This document shows positions 44,165 through 54,040 of a stretch of DNA of 64,000 bases, in pieces (position 1 is the first letter of the stretch; every line of letters begins with the position of its first letter). The notes below the pieces were generated by a model. That model had not been told where the DNA came from. It ran no database searches and worked only from the letters and a program-made list of their open reading frames with translations. The stretch lies in the NCBI RefSeq assembly GCF_039521565.1, contig NZ_BAAACP010000001.1, forward strand, positions 1 to 64,000. Reading direction: 5' to 3'. The position numbers and the translations under genes were made by a program. The stretch comes from Paraclostridium tenue. Lineage in GTDB: Bacteria; Bacillota; Clostridia; Peptostreptococcales; Peptostreptococcaceae.

Positions 44165-46144
44165 TTGAGTAATATAAAAAAACTAAGTAAAAAAAGATTA
44201 GTAGTTGTTTTAATTTTAGCATGTATAGTATTTTTTGTTTTAGTATTTAGAACGGGATATCTACAAATAGTAAAAGGAGATTGGTTAACAGAAAAAGCCC
44301 TAGATCAACAAACAAGAGATATACCTATAGAACCAAAAAGAGGAACTATATATGATAGAAATATGAAAGAATTAGCTGTAAGTGTTACAAAGTATACAGT
44401 TTGGGCAAAACCAGTAGAAGTAAAAGAAAAAGAAAAATCTGCTAAAGTAATTTCTGAGTTAATAAAAGAAGAATATGAAGATACATTAAAATTATTAAAA
44501 AGAAAAGATATGGCATTAGTTAAAATTAAAAGATGGATAGATGATGAAACAGCAGCTAAAATAAGAGATGCTAAATTACCTGGTATATGGGTTGCTGAAG
44601 ATAATCAAAGGTATTATCCTTATGGAAATTTTGCTCCTTATGTATTAGGGCATACTTCAGATGATTCAACAGGAATAGCTGGTATAGAAATGGAATATGA
44701 TAAGCATTTAAAAGGACAGCCAGGAAGACTTATTGTTAGTACTGATGCATCTGGAAGAGAAATCCCTCATGGTATGGAAAAGTATTATGAACCAGTTCAA
44801 GGAAATGGCTTGGTATTAACTATAGATGAAGTAATACAACATTATACAGAAAAAGCAGTTCAAAAGGCATATGAACTAAATAATGCAAAAAGAGTTACAG
44901 CTATAGCTATAGAGCCGAAAACTGGAGATATATTATCTATGGCATCTAAGCCAGACTATGATCCTAATCAGTCTAGAACTCCTATATATCCATACTACGA
45001 AGAAGAACTTGAAAAATATAAAGATAAAGATAAGATAAAAGGTTATTTCTCAATGTGGAGAAATCCAGCAGTAAGTGATACATATGAGCCTGGGTCTACT
45101 TTTAAACTTATAACATCGGCTACAGCTTTAGAAGAAGGGGTAATAAAAGAAGGTGAAAAATTTGTATGTACAGGAAGTGTTACAATAGGAGGTCAAAAAA
45201 TAAAATGTTGGAGGCATTATAGACCGCATGGAGAGCAAGAATTTAAGCAAGGTGTTCAAAACTCTTGTAACCCAGTATTTGTTGAATTAGGTAAACGTTT
45301 GGGAGTTTCGAAGCTTTATGACTACATAGAATCCTTTGGGTTCATGGAAACTACTAAGTTAGATTTACCAGGGGAAGCTAAAGGTATATTATATAATGAG
45401 AAAAATGTTGGTCCTGTAGAATTAGCGACTATATCGTTTGGTCAATCTATATCTGTTACACCTATGCAATTAATAACAGCTATAGGAGCTATTGCAAATG
45501 ACGGTAAACTTATGCAACCGAGAATTGTTAAAGAATTAGTTGATAATCAGGGTAATATAACTGAAACTATAAAACCTAAGGTTGTTAGACAGGTGATTTC
45601 AGAAGAAACTTCTAAAAAGATGATGGAAATCGCAGAATCTGTTGTTAGTGAAGGATCAGGTAATAAAGCATATATACCTGGATATAGAATAGGTGGTAAA
45701 ACTGGAACAGCACAAAAGGTAATAGATGGAAAATATGCACAAGGTAAATATATATGTTCATTTGTCGGTATAGCACCAACAGATAATCCTCAAATTATAG
45801 TTTTAGCTATAGTAGATGAGCCTACAGGAGTTATGGCATTTGGTAGTAGTACAGCAGGACCTATAGTAAAAGAAATAATGAATGATTCGTTAAAATATTT
45901 AGGGGTTGAACCTAAATATACTGAAGAAGAAAAGAAAGAATTTGAAAAAGAAAAAGTTAAAGTCCCTAATATAATAGATTTAAGCATAGAAGATGCATTA
46001 AAAGTATTGGAAGAAAATAAATTAAAGCCTATACAAGATGTAGATACTGAATTAAAAGGAAGTGCCAAGGTTATAGATATATTTCCAAAACCTGGAGCAG
46101 ATGTTCCTATAGATTCTGGAATAGTCTTATATACTGAGAATTAA
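44165..46144 (+). CDS. spoVD: SpoVD-type class B penicillin-binding protein with PASTA domain
   Basis: The 659-residue transpeptidase crosslinks peptidoglycan. One N-terminal membrane helix (about 11-28), the pedestal domain with PKRGTIYDRN, and the transpeptidase domain with active-site STFK (311-314), SCN (367-369) and KTGTA (512-516) are visible. A single C-terminal PASTA domain (about 597-659) is the mark of SpoVD rather than vegetative FtsI. The start is TTG 44165 behind GGGGGGAG. It lies next to murF and, further on, a SEDS gene, the presumed glycosyltransferase partner. As the only class B PBP in the cluster it probably supports the sporulation septum and cortex; a vegetative role cannot be excluded. 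Confidence 0.92.
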   Translation: MSNIKKLSKKRLVVVLILACIVFFVLVFRTGYLQIVKGDWLTEKALDQQTRDIPIEPKRGTIYDRNMKELAVSVTKYTVWAKPVEVKEKEKSAKVISELIKEEYEDTLKLLKRKDMALVKIKRWIDDETAAKIRDAKLPGIWVAEDNQRYYPYGNFAPYVLGHTSDDSTGIAGIEMEYDKHLKGQPGRLIVSTDASGREIPHGMEKYYEPVQGNGLVLTIDEVIQHYTEKAVQKAYELNNAKRVTAIAIEPKTGDILSMASKPDYDPNQSRTPIYPYYEEELEKYKDKDKIKGYFSMWRNPAVSDTYEPGSTFKLITSATALEEGVIKEGEKFVCTGSVTIGGQKIKCWRHYRPHGEQEFKQGVQNSCNPVFVELGKRLGVSKLYDYIESFGFMETTKLDLPGEAKGILYNEKNVGPVELATISFGQSISVTPMQLITAIGAIANDGKLMQPRIVKELVDNQGNITETIKPKVVRQVISEETSKKMMEIAESVVSEGSGNKAYIPGYRIGGKTGTAQKVIDGKYAQGKYICSFVGIAPTDNPQIIVLAIVDEPTGVMAFGSSTAGPIVKEIMNDSLKYLGVEPKYTEEEKKEFEKEKVKVPNIIDLSIEDALKVLEENKLKPIQDVDTELKGSAKVIDIFPKPGADVPIDSGIVLYTEN

Positions 46145-46215
46145 AAGATGTTATTGTCAATAAAAATCTTCAAAAAAATTAATATATAGTATATAATTAA
46201 TGAGTTAATAGTTTA

Positions 46216-46254
46216 AAAGAGCAATGTATATAATTTTATATACATTGCTCTTTA
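46216..46254 (+). terminator. Long hairpin after spoVD, probable terminator
   Basis: AAAGAGCAATGTATATAA pairs with TTATATACATTGCTCTTT almost without a loop (16-18 bp). The T-run is short (TTTATT), so termination may be partial and murF may also receive read-through. Confidence 0.75.
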
Positions 46255-46396
46255 TTAGGATTTTAAAAGGTTTACAAAAATGTAAAATATTTAATATTCT
46301 ATAAAACTACATACTTAAATATTATAAATATAGATGAATAACTGACTAAAAAGATTTATAATGTTTTAGTAGACTTATTTAGAAGGAGGTTTGAGT

Positions 46397-47770
46397 ATGG
46401 AATCTTTATCCATAAAAGAACTAGTAGAGGCATCTAATGGGACATTGGTGCAAGGAAATGAATTAGATACAATTAAAAACATAGTTATAGATAGTAGAAA
46501 AGCTACTGATGTAGATGCTTTTATAGCTATAATAGGTGAAAATTTAGATGGGCATAACTTTATGCAATCTGCACTTGAAAATGGATGTAAAACTTTTATA
46601 AAAAATAAAAGTAATGGCATAAAAATTATAAGTTCGGATATAAATTTAATAGAAGTAGAAGATACTACAAAAGCACTTGGAGATATAGCTAAGTATTATA
46701 AAGAAAAGTTTAAAATACCATATATAGGTGTTACAGGAAGTGTAGGAAAGACTACAACTAAAGACATGATATATGCAGCAATTTCAACTGAATTTAATAC
46801 TCTTAAAAATGAAGGGAATTTCAATAATCATATAGGAGTTCCACTTACATTATTTAACTTAAATTCTGAACATGAATGTGCAATAATAGAGATGGGTATG
46901 TCTAATTTTAATGAAATAGAGTATCTAGCAAATATAGTAAATCCAAAAATTGGTGTTATATCAAATATAGGATTATCTCATATTGAAAATTTAGGATCTC
47001 AAGATGGGATTTTAAAAGCCAAATTAGAAATTACTTCAAATTTTGATAAATCAAATACATTAATTGTAAATGGAGATGATAAATATTTAAGTAAAATATG
47101 CAAAGATGAGCTTGAATATGACTTAAAAACATTTGGATTTGACAAAAACAATGATATATACTGTACTGAGTATAGTATAAGTGAAGATAGTTTAAACTTT
47201 AAGTGTGCAATAGATGGTAAAGAAGAAGAAATATTTATACCTACAGTTGGTAAACACAATATTTATAATGCTATGGCATCAATACTTGTAGGACTTAGTT
47301 TAGGCATGAATTTAGAAGATATAAAAACTGGATTAAGAAACTTTAAAGCAAGTAAAATGAGATTAGATATAATAAAAAAAGATAACATAACTATAATCAA
47401 TGATGCATATAATGCAAGTCCTGATTCAATGAAAGCAGCTTTAGATATTTTAGGAAGATATAAAAATAGAAGAGTTGCTATACTTGGAGATATGTTTGAA
47501 ATGGGAAAACATTCTGAGTATGGTCATAGACTTGTAGGAGAGTATACAATTAATAATGCAGATATTTTGATTACAATAGGAAAAGATTCTAAATATATAA
47601 GTGATGAATCTATAAATTTAGGTTTAAATAAAGGTAATGTATACCATTTTGATGATAAAGAAACAGCAATTGATCAATTAAGTGATATAATAAACGATGG
47701 TGATGTAGTTTTAGTAAAAGCTTCTAGAGGTATGCAACTAGAAAATATAGTACAATATTTAAACAATTAG
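46397..47770 (+). CDS. murF: UDP-MurNAc-tripeptide:D-Ala-D-Ala ligase
   Basis: The 457-residue Mur ligase adds D-Ala-D-Ala to complete the cytoplasmic muropeptide precursor. ATP loop GVTGSVGKTTTKDM, then NEGNFNNHIGVPLTLF, EMGMSNFNEIEYL, and NDAYNASPDSMKAALD (family signature) are present. ATG 46397 is preferred, six bases after AAGGAGGT; a TTG two codons earlier overlaps that spacing. Confidence 0.95.
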   Translation: MESLSIKELVEASNGTLVQGNELDTIKNIVIDSRKATDVDAFIAIIGENLDGHNFMQSALENGCKTFIKNKSNGIKIISSDINLIEVEDTTKALGDIAKYYKEKFKIPYIGVTGSVGKTTTKDMIYAAISTEFNTLKNEGNFNNHIGVPLTLFNLNSEHECAIIEMGMSNFNEIEYLANIVNPKIGVISNIGLSHIENLGSQDGILKAKLEITSNFDKSNTLIVNGDDKYLSKICKDELEYDLKTFGFDKNNDIYCTEYSISEDSLNFKCAIDGKEEEIFIPTVGKHNIYNAMASILVGLSLGMNLEDIKTGLRNFKASKMRLDIIKKDNITIINDAYNASPDSMKAALDILGRYKNRRVAILGDMFEMGKHSEYGHRLVGEYTINNADILITIGKDSKYISDESINLGLNKGNVYHFDDKETAIDQLSDIINDGDVVLVKASRGMQLENIVQYLNN

Positions 47771-47815
47771 ATAAAAACATCTAAGAAACAGCCAACAAGG
47801 GAGAGGAGTTATATT

Positions 47816-48778
47816 ATGTTAGGAATAACAGAACTTACGTACACGGCAATGATTTCATTTCTTATAGTAATTATACTAGGTCCGATATTTATACCAATGT
47901 TAACTAAATTTAAATTCGGGCAAACTGTAAGAGATGATGGGCCACAAACACATTTACAAAAAAACGGAACACCTACTATGGGTGGAATAATGATGATAGT
48001 AGCTATATTAGTTACAGTTTTGACTAGAACAAAAATAAGTTCAGACATGACTATGGGTATTTTATGTATAACAGGATTTGGACTTGTAGGATTTATAGAT
48101 GATTTTTTAAAGATAAAATTTAAAAGATCATTAGGATTAAAAGCATATCAAAAATTATTATTACAAGTTGCATTAGCTACATTATTAGCATATTACCAAT
48201 ATACTAATTCACCAAGTGCTACTCAATTTATAATACCTTTTACAAATATTACATTTAACTTAGGACCATTATATGTTCCAGTAATGGTATTTATAATACT
48301 TGGTACAGTAAATGCAGTTAACTTAACTGATGGACTTGATGGTTTAGCATCAGGAATAACTGTTATAGTATCTATGTTTTTTATGTTAGTTGCAGTTAGT
48401 TTTGGATACACAGATATAGCTATATTAGCAGCAGCAACAATAGGAGCTTGTATAGGATTCTTAGGATTTAACTCTTATCCGGCAAGAGTATTTATGGGAG
48501 ATACAGGTTCTATGGCCTTAGGAGGTGCTGTTATATCATTTGCAGTGCTGACAAATAATGTTCTTATAATACCTATAGTTGGAGGAATTTACTTTGCAGA
48601 GGCAATTTCAGTTATACTTCAAGTAGGATCTTATAAATTAAGAAAGAAAAGAATTTTTAAAATGGCACCAATACATCATCATTTTGAACAATGTGGTTGG
48701 CCTGAAACTAAAGTTATATTTGTATTTTGGATAACATCTATAGTATTAGCTTGGATAGGTATAATAGCAGTATTCTAA
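47816..48778 (+). CDS. mraY: Phospho-MurNAc-pentapeptide transferase
   Basis: The 320-residue polytopic enzyme moves phospho-MurNAc-pentapeptide onto undecaprenyl phosphate, making lipid I. Motifs: DDGPQTHLQKNGTPTMGG, FIDDFLKIKFKRSLGL (Asp pair), NLTDGLDGLASG, FMGDTGSMALGG and APIHHHFEQCGWPETKV. About ten hydrophobic helices. Directly followed by murD. Confidence 0.96.
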   Translation: MLGITELTYTAMISFLIVIILGPIFIPMLTKFKFGQTVRDDGPQTHLQKNGTPTMGGIMMIVAILVTVLTRTKISSDMTMGILCITGFGLVGFIDDFLKIKFKRSLGLKAYQKLLLQVALATLLAYYQYTNSPSATQFIIPFTNITFNLGPLYVPVMVFIILGTVNAVNLTDGLDGLASGITVIVSMFFMLVAVSFGYTDIAILAAATIGACIGFLGFNSYPARVFMGDTGSMALGGAVISFAVLTNNVLIIPIVGGIYFAEAISVILQVGSYKLRKKRIFKMAPIHHHFEQCGWPETKVIFVFWITSIVLAWIGIIAVF

Positions 48779-48796
48779 TTTACGGGGGTAACAACG

Positions 48797-50155
48797 ATGG
48801 ACTTAAAAAATAAAAATGTCTTACTTGTAGGACTAGCAAAAACAGGAGTATCTACTATAAAGAAATTAGATAAATTAGGTGCAAATATTATAGTAAATGA
48901 TATTAAGTCAGAGGATAAATTAAAAGATATTATCAAAGAATTAGAAAATTTAGATAGTGTAGAGTATATTTTAGGAAAACATCTTGAAGATATAAATAAT
49001 ATAGATTTAACTATAGTATCTCCAGGAGTTCCTCTTGATTTACCTTTTATAGAGAAACTAAAAGATGCTAATATCAAAATAATTGGAGAAGTAGAGTTAG
49101 CATATAAATTATCTAAAAATCCTACATTTATAGGGATAACAGGAACTAATGGAAAGACTACAACAACTAGTTTAGTTGGAGAGATATTTAAAAAGGCAAA
49201 TAAAGATACATACATAGTTGGAAATATAGGAAACCCAGTTATAGATACTGTTGATTTTGCAGATAAAAATTCTTTTCTTGTAACAGAGTTAAGTAGTTTT
49301 CAATTAGAAAGTATAGAAGACTTTAAACCTAAAGTAAGTACTATTATAAACATAACAGAGGATCATTTAAATAGACATCATACTATGGAAAACTATATAA
49401 ATGCAAAAGCAAGAATATTAGAAAATCAAGATAATAATGATTTTTGTGTTTTAAATTATGATGATTCTATCGTTAGAGAATTAGCTAAAAAGACAAATGC
49501 TAAAGTTTTATATTTCTCTCAAAATGAAAAAGTAGAACAAGGTGCATATTTAGACGATAAAAATAATATAGTTATAGAGGTTGATGGTGAAAAATTAGTT
49601 CTTTTAAATAAAAATGAATTAAGTTTACCTGGAAATCATAACTTAGAAAATGCTATGGCGGCTATTTTAATGTCATATGTATCAAATATAGATTTAGATA
49701 TTATAAAAGATACATTAAAGACTTTTAAAGGCGTAGAGCACAGACTAGAATTTGTAACAAACAAAAATGGAATAATGTTTGTAAATGATTCTAAAGGAAC
49801 TAATCCAGATTCTACTATAAAAGCTATAACTTCATATGAAAGACCTATAGTTTTAATAGCTGGAGGAATGGATAAACAAAGTGATTTTACAGAAATGATG
49901 AAATGCGCAACTAAAAATGTTAAATCATTAGTATTACTAGGAGAGACTGCAGATAAAATAGAATTAAGTGCAAAAGAACAAGGCATTACTAATATAGTGA
50001 AGGTTAGTGATATGAAAGAAGCTGTTAACAAAGCTTATGCACTAGCTGAATCAGGAGATGTAGTTTTATTATCACCAGCTTGTGCAAGTTGGGATATGTA
50101 TCCAAACTTCGAGGCAAGAGGATTAGACTTCAAAGAAAATATATATAAATTATAG
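48797..50155 (+). CDS. murD: UDP-MurNAc-L-Ala:D-Glu ligase
   Basis: The 452-residue Mur ligase adds D-glutamate. The N-terminal Rossmann part (VLLVGLAKTGVSTIKKL), ATP loop GITGTNGKTTTTSLVGE, ELSSFQLE, NITEDHLNRH and the C-terminal LSPACASWDMYPNFEARG with Lys-rich ending are all as expected. It follows mraY by 18 bases and precedes the SEDS gene. Confidence 0.96.
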   Translation: MDLKNKNVLLVGLAKTGVSTIKKLDKLGANIIVNDIKSEDKLKDIIKELENLDSVEYILGKHLEDINNIDLTIVSPGVPLDLPFIEKLKDANIKIIGEVELAYKLSKNPTFIGITGTNGKTTTTSLVGEIFKKANKDTYIVGNIGNPVIDTVDFADKNSFLVTELSSFQLESIEDFKPKVSTIINITEDHLNRHHTMENYINAKARILENQDNNDFCVLNYDDSIVRELAKKTNAKVLYFSQNEKVEQGAYLDDKNNIVIEVDGEKLVLLNKNELSLPGNHNLENAMAAILMSYVSNIDLDIIKDTLKTFKGVEHRLEFVTNKNGIMFVNDSKGTNPDSTIKAITSYERPIVLIAGGMDKQSDFTEMMKCATKNVKSLVLLGETADKIELSAKEQGITNIVKVSDMKEAVNKAYALAESGDVVLLSPACASWDMYPNFEARGLDFKENIYKL

Positions 50156-50186
50156 ATATATAAGGGAATGGAGGTAGGTCTAATTA

Positions 50187-51314
50187 ATGCCTAAAGAGAT
50201 AAAAAAACGTGTTAGTAGGGGGATAAAAACAGATTTTGATAATGTTGTGTTTTATACAACTATGTTATTAGTATTTATAGGAATCATAATGGTGTTTAGT
50301 GCTAGTTTTATACAATCTACATTTAAACTAGATGATTCCTATTATTTTTTAAAAAGAAATTTAATTTATGCAACACTAGGATTTATTGCAATGATTTTTA
50401 CATCTAAAATAGAATATAGGTTTTGGTATAAAAACGCTAAAAAGTTAGGGATAATTGTTATTATATTATTAATTTTAGTGCTTTCTCCATTAGGAACATC
50501 TTTAAACGGAGCTCAAAGATGGTTAGGATTTGGAGGATTAACTATTCAACCAGCGGAATTAGCTAAGTTTGCTACTATAATAATAACAGCTAAATTAATA
50601 GAATTAAAATATGATAAAATTAAGTCATTGACAAAAGGAGTTATACCACTTCTTATAATACCTGGGATTTTCTTTACGCTAATAATACTTCAACCAAATC
50701 TATCTACTGCTGGAACAGTAGTTTTAGTTGCATTTGTAATGATATTTGTAGCTGGAATGGATATGAAGATTGTATATAGCATGTTTGGAGCGGGAGTTGC
50801 ACTATTTATTGTAATGGTTTTAGCGGCACCATATAGACTTGCTCGTGTTACATCTTTTTTAGACCCATTCAAAGATCCATTAGGAGCAGGATATCAAGTT
50901 ATACAAGGATTATACGCATTAGGATCAGGTGGATTGTTTGGACTTGGGCTTGGAAAGAGTAGGCAGAAATATTTTTACATACCAGAACCACAAAATGACT
51001 TTATATTTGCAATAATAGGTGAAGAACTAGGGCTTATAGGATGTGCTATAGTTATAATGTTATTTGTATTTTTAGTTTATAGATGTATAAGAATTGCAAT
51101 TAAATGTCCTGATGTATTTTCATGTATGCTAGTTGTGGGTATAGGAGGGCAAATTGGTATTCAAGCAGCACTAAATATTGCTGTTGCTACATCATCAATG
51201 CCTGTTACGGGAGTTGCATTACCTTTTATAAGTTATGGAGGTACCTCTCTTATAATATTCATGGCAGCAGTAGGGATAGTACTTAATGTCTCTAAGCATG
51301 TAAAAATGAATTAG
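50187..51314 (+). CDS. SEDS-family glycosyltransferase, SpoVE/FtsW type
   Basis: The 375-residue membrane protein has about ten helices and is a peptidoglycan polymerase of the SEDS family. Signatures: NGAQRWLGFGGLTIQPAELAK, the essential Asp region around LDPFKDPLGAGYQ, IPEPQNDFIFAIIGEELG, and PVTGVALPFISYGGTSL. In the spoVD-murF-mraY-murD-X-murG order this position holds spoVE in C. difficile and B. subtilis, so pairing with the SpoVD-type PBP is likely. FtsW and SpoVE cannot be separated by motif alone. Confidence 0.9.
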   Translation: MPKEIKKRVSRGIKTDFDNVVFYTTMLLVFIGIIMVFSASFIQSTFKLDDSYYFLKRNLIYATLGFIAMIFTSKIEYRFWYKNAKKLGIIVIILLILVLSPLGTSLNGAQRWLGFGGLTIQPAELAKFATIIITAKLIELKYDKIKSLTKGVIPLLIIPGIFFTLIILQPNLSTAGTVVLVAFVMIFVAGMDMKIVYSMFGAGVALFIVMVLAAPYRLARVTSFLDPFKDPLGAGYQVIQGLYALGSGGLFGLGLGKSRQKYFYIPEPQNDFIFAIIGEELGLIGCAIVIMLFVFLVYRCIRIAIKCPDVFSCMLVVGIGGQIGIQAALNIAVATSSMPVTGVALPFISYGGTSLIIFMAAVGIVLNVSKHVKMN

Positions 51315-51329
51315 ACAGGAGATGAAATA

Positions 51330-52538
51330 ATGAAAGTTTTATTATCTGGCGGAGGAACAGGAGGTCATGTTTATCCTGCAATAGCCATAGCAAATAGAAT
51401 AAAAGAAGAAAATCCAGATGCTGAAATAGTTTTTGTTGGAACTGAAAAAGGAATAGAATCTGAAATAGTTCCTAAGTATGGGTATGAATTAAAGACAGTT
51501 ACAGTACAAGGATTTAAAAGAAAAATAGATTTTGATAATGTAAAAAGAGTTTTTAAGTTATTTAAAGGATTAGAACAATCAAGAAAAATTGTTAAAACAT
51601 TTAAACCAGATATAGTTATAGGAACAGGTGGATATGTTAGTGGTCCTGTATTATTTAATTCATCAATGAAAAAAGTTCCGACAATAATTCATGAGCAAAA
51701 CTCTTTCCCTGGAGTAACTAATAAAATTTTGGCAAAGATGGTAACTAAAGTATTAACAAGTTTTGAAGATTCTCATGGTAGATTTCCTGAAGAAACTAGA
51801 AATAAGTTAGTGCTTACAGGTAATCCAGTTAGAAAAGAAATATTGATATCTAAAAAAGGTAATTCAAGAAGAAAATTGGGAATACAAGAAGATAAAAAAA
51901 TGGTTTTATGTTATGGTGGAAGTGGAGGATCAAGAAAAATAAATGATTCGATGAAGCTAGTAATAAGAAACCTTGTTAATGAAGATGCTGCGTTTATATA
52001 TGCAACAGGTAAAAATTTCTATGAAGGATTTATGAAAGATATAAGTGATTTAGATTTAAAACCATATCAAAAAGTTGTACCTTATCTTGAAGATATGGCA
52101 AGTGCATTAGCAGCATGTGATTTAGTTATAGGAAGTGCAGGAGCTATATCTTTAGCGGAAATAACAGCATTAGGAAAGCCTTCTATAATAATACCAAAGG
52201 CATATACAGCAGAAAATCACCAAGAATATAATGCTAAGAGTATAGAAGGTAAAGGCGCTGGAATTGCTATATTAGAAAAAAATCTTACTCCTGAATCGTT
52301 AAATGAAACAGTGTTTAAACTATTAGGAGATAGAGATTTATTAATAGACATGTCTAATGCAAGTAGAGAAATAGGAAAACCAGAGGCTATAGATTTAATA
52401 TATAAAGAAGTTATGGAAGTTTATAACAGAAGTAACAAGAATAATAAAAAAGAAGAAAAATTACAAGAAAATAATGATAATAAAAAAGAAGATGAACCTA
52501 AAGAAGTTAAAACTATAGGAATAAAAAATAAAAAGTAA
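51330..52538 (+). CDS. murG: UDP-GlcNAc:lipid I N-acetylglucosaminyltransferase
   Basis: The 402-residue GT-B enzyme makes lipid II. GGGTGGHVYPAIA near the N-terminus, GTGGYVSGPV, HEQNSFPGVTNK, YGGSGGSRKIND, and the UDP-GlcNAc block GSAGAISLAEITALGKPSIIIP plus ENHQEYNA are present. The last about 35 residues (from NNKKEEKLQ on) are a highly charged Lys/Glu/Asn tail beyond the normal family end near 365. It is followed by the structured spacer before murA. Confidence 0.95.
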   Translation: MKVLLSGGGTGGHVYPAIAIANRIKEENPDAEIVFVGTEKGIESEIVPKYGYELKTVTVQGFKRKIDFDNVKRVFKLFKGLEQSRKIVKTFKPDIVIGTGGYVSGPVLFNSSMKKVPTIIHEQNSFPGVTNKILAKMVTKVLTSFEDSHGRFPEETRNKLVLTGNPVRKEILISKKGNSRRKLGIQEDKKMVLCYGGSGGSRKINDSMKLVIRNLVNEDAAFIYATGKNFYEGFMKDISDLDLKPYQKVVPYLEDMASALAACDLVIGSAGAISLAEITALGKPSIIIPKAYTAENHQEYNAKSIEGKGAGIAILEKNLTPESLNETVFKLLGDRDLLIDMSNASREIGKPEAIDLIYKEVMEVYNRSNKNNKKEEKLQENNDNKKEDEPKEVKTIGIKNKK

Positions 52539-52543
52539 CATAT

Positions 52544-52616
52544 TTCCCCCCTAGGACATAGTATTAAAAATATAAGAAGTTATATTTTGCCTTAAATACT
52601 TGCTGCTAGGGGGGAA
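52544..52616 (+). promoter_or_regulatory. Nested RNA structure burying the murA ribosome site
   Basis: Three helices stack inside the murG-murA gap. P1 pairs TTCCCCCCTAG (52544-52554) with CTAGGGGGGAA (52606-52616), 11 bp perfect. P2 pairs AGTATT (52560-52565) with AATACT (52595-52600). P3 pairs AAAATATAA (52567-52575) with TTATATTTT (52580-52588) over a GAAG tetraloop. The internal loops are 5x5 (GACAT/TGCTG) and 1x6. The right arm of P1 is the Shine-Dalgarno of murA, six bases before its TTG start. No T-run follows, so it is not a terminator. Seen directly: the complementarity. Inferred: control of murA translation. Confidence 0.7.
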
Positions 52617-52621
52617 TAATT

Positions 52622-53875
52622 TTGTCAAAGTATATAATTAATGGGGGCAATAAAGTAGAAGGTAGATTATCTATAAGAGGAGCTAAAAATTCTGTATTGC
52701 CTATAATGGCTGCCTCTATATTAAATGAATCTAAGAGTATAATAAATAACATTCCAAATATATCAGATGTTCATGTAATGATAGATATTTTAAAAAGTAT
52801 AGGATGTGAAGCGAAGTATGAAGATTCAACTTTATACTTAGATAGCTCCAATATAAATATTAATAGTGTTAAAGAAGATTATATGAAGATGTTAAGGTCA
52901 TCTATAATAGTTATGGGAGCTATGATTGGGAGATTTAATGATATAAGTATAAGTTATCCAGGAGGATGTTCTATAGGTGCTAGACCAATAGATTTACATT
53001 TAGAGGCATTAAAAAAATTAGGAGTAAAGATTACAGAAGAAGATGGATATATATATTGTCACAGAGATAATTTAATTGGAAATATTATAAACTTAAAGTT
53101 TCCTAGTGTTGGAGCAACAGAAAATGCAATACTTGCAGCTGTTAAAGCAAAAGGGACAACTATAATAAATAATGCTGCTAAAGAGCCTGAAATCGAGGAC
53201 TTACAAGAATTTTTAAATTGTATGGGAGCTAAAGTTAATGGTGCTGGCACTAGTTGTATTCAAATTGAAGGAGTAGATAAGCTTCATTCAGTAAATCATA
53301 CAATAATTCCTGATAGAATTGCTATAGGAACTTATATGGTAGCTAGTGCTATAACAGGTGGAAAATTAGAGGTAGATAAAGTTGTAAGAAGTCATATGGA
53401 ACCTATAGTTAAAAAGTTAGAAGAAGCAGGTTGTATTATTAATTATAAAGATAAAGGTTTAATAATGAATCCACCTAAAAAGATACTACCAGTAGATATT
53501 GTAAAAACATCTCCGCATCCTGGATTTCCTACAGATATGCAATCTCAACTTATGACATTACTTTGTTTAGCAAAAGGGACTAGTATATTTCATGAAACTC
53601 TTTTTGAAAATAGGTTTATGCACTGTAGCGAGCTTATAAAAATGGGAGCTAATATAATTAATATAACTGAGAATATTTGTATGGTAAAAGGGGTTGATGT
53701 TTTTACTGGAGAAAAAGTAAAAGCAATGGATTTAAGAGGAGGAGCAGCTTTAGTGCTTGCAGGATTAGTAGCAGAAGGGACAACAGAAGTTTCTAGTATA
53801 AATTATATAGAAAGAGGATATGAAGATTTTGAATTTATATTAAGAAATCTAGGAGCAGATATTGAAAAAATATAG
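52622..53875 (+). CDS. murA: UDP-N-acetylglucosamine 1-carboxyvinyltransferase
   Basis: The 417-residue enzyme performs the first committed step of peptidoglycan synthesis, adding enolpyruvate to UDP-GlcNAc, and is the fosfomycin target. The catalytic, fosfomycin-sensitive Cys is at 116 in SYPGGCSIGARPIDLHL. Also seen are GAKNSVLPIMAASIL, PDRIAIGTYMVAS, PGFPTDMQSQ and AMDLRGGAALVLAG. It starts with TTG 52622, six bases after AGGGGGGAA, which lies in a strong hairpin. A weak start codon plus a buried ribosome site suggests regulated or coupled translation. Many Firmicutes have a second murA copy; none is seen here. Confidence 0.95.
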   Translation: MSKYIINGGNKVEGRLSIRGAKNSVLPIMAASILNESKSIINNIPNISDVHVMIDILKSIGCEAKYEDSTLYLDSSNININSVKEDYMKMLRSSIIVMGAMIGRFNDISISYPGGCSIGARPIDLHLEALKKLGVKITEEDGYIYCHRDNLIGNIINLKFPSVGATENAILAAVKAKGTTIINNAAKEPEIEDLQEFLNCMGAKVNGAGTSCIQIEGVDKLHSVNHTIIPDRIAIGTYMVASAITGGKLEVDKVVRSHMEPIVKKLEEAGCIINYKDKGLIMNPPKKILPVDIVKTSPHPGFPTDMQSQLMTLLCLAKGTSIFHETLFENRFMHCSELIKMGANIINITENICMVKGVDVFTGEKVKAMDLRGGAALVLAGLVAEGTTEVSSINYIERGYEDFEFILRNLGADIEKI

Positions 53876-53885
53876 GTATATTAAT

Positions 53886-53928
53886 AAAGAAGTCGAAGTA
53901 GTTAATACTATTACGATTTCTTTTTTTG
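53886..53928 (+). terminator. Intrinsic terminator after murA
   Basis: AAGAAGTCGAAGTAGT and ACTATTACGATTTCTT form a bulged stem with a 4-base loop, followed by TTTTT. Confidence 0.8.
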
Positions 53929-54040
53929 CAAATTTTGCATTATATAAGATAAATTGAAAGGGAAAATTCGAATTTAGTAGTATGTTATATATTAAGAATT
54001 CAATATATAACAATTAAATTGTATAAAAGGTGGGGGACAT

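Noticed and set aside
54010..54022. Palindrome ACAATTAAATTGT before divIB as an operator
   Set aside because: It is short and made only of common AT-rich words apart from the ends; chance is a sufficient explanation.
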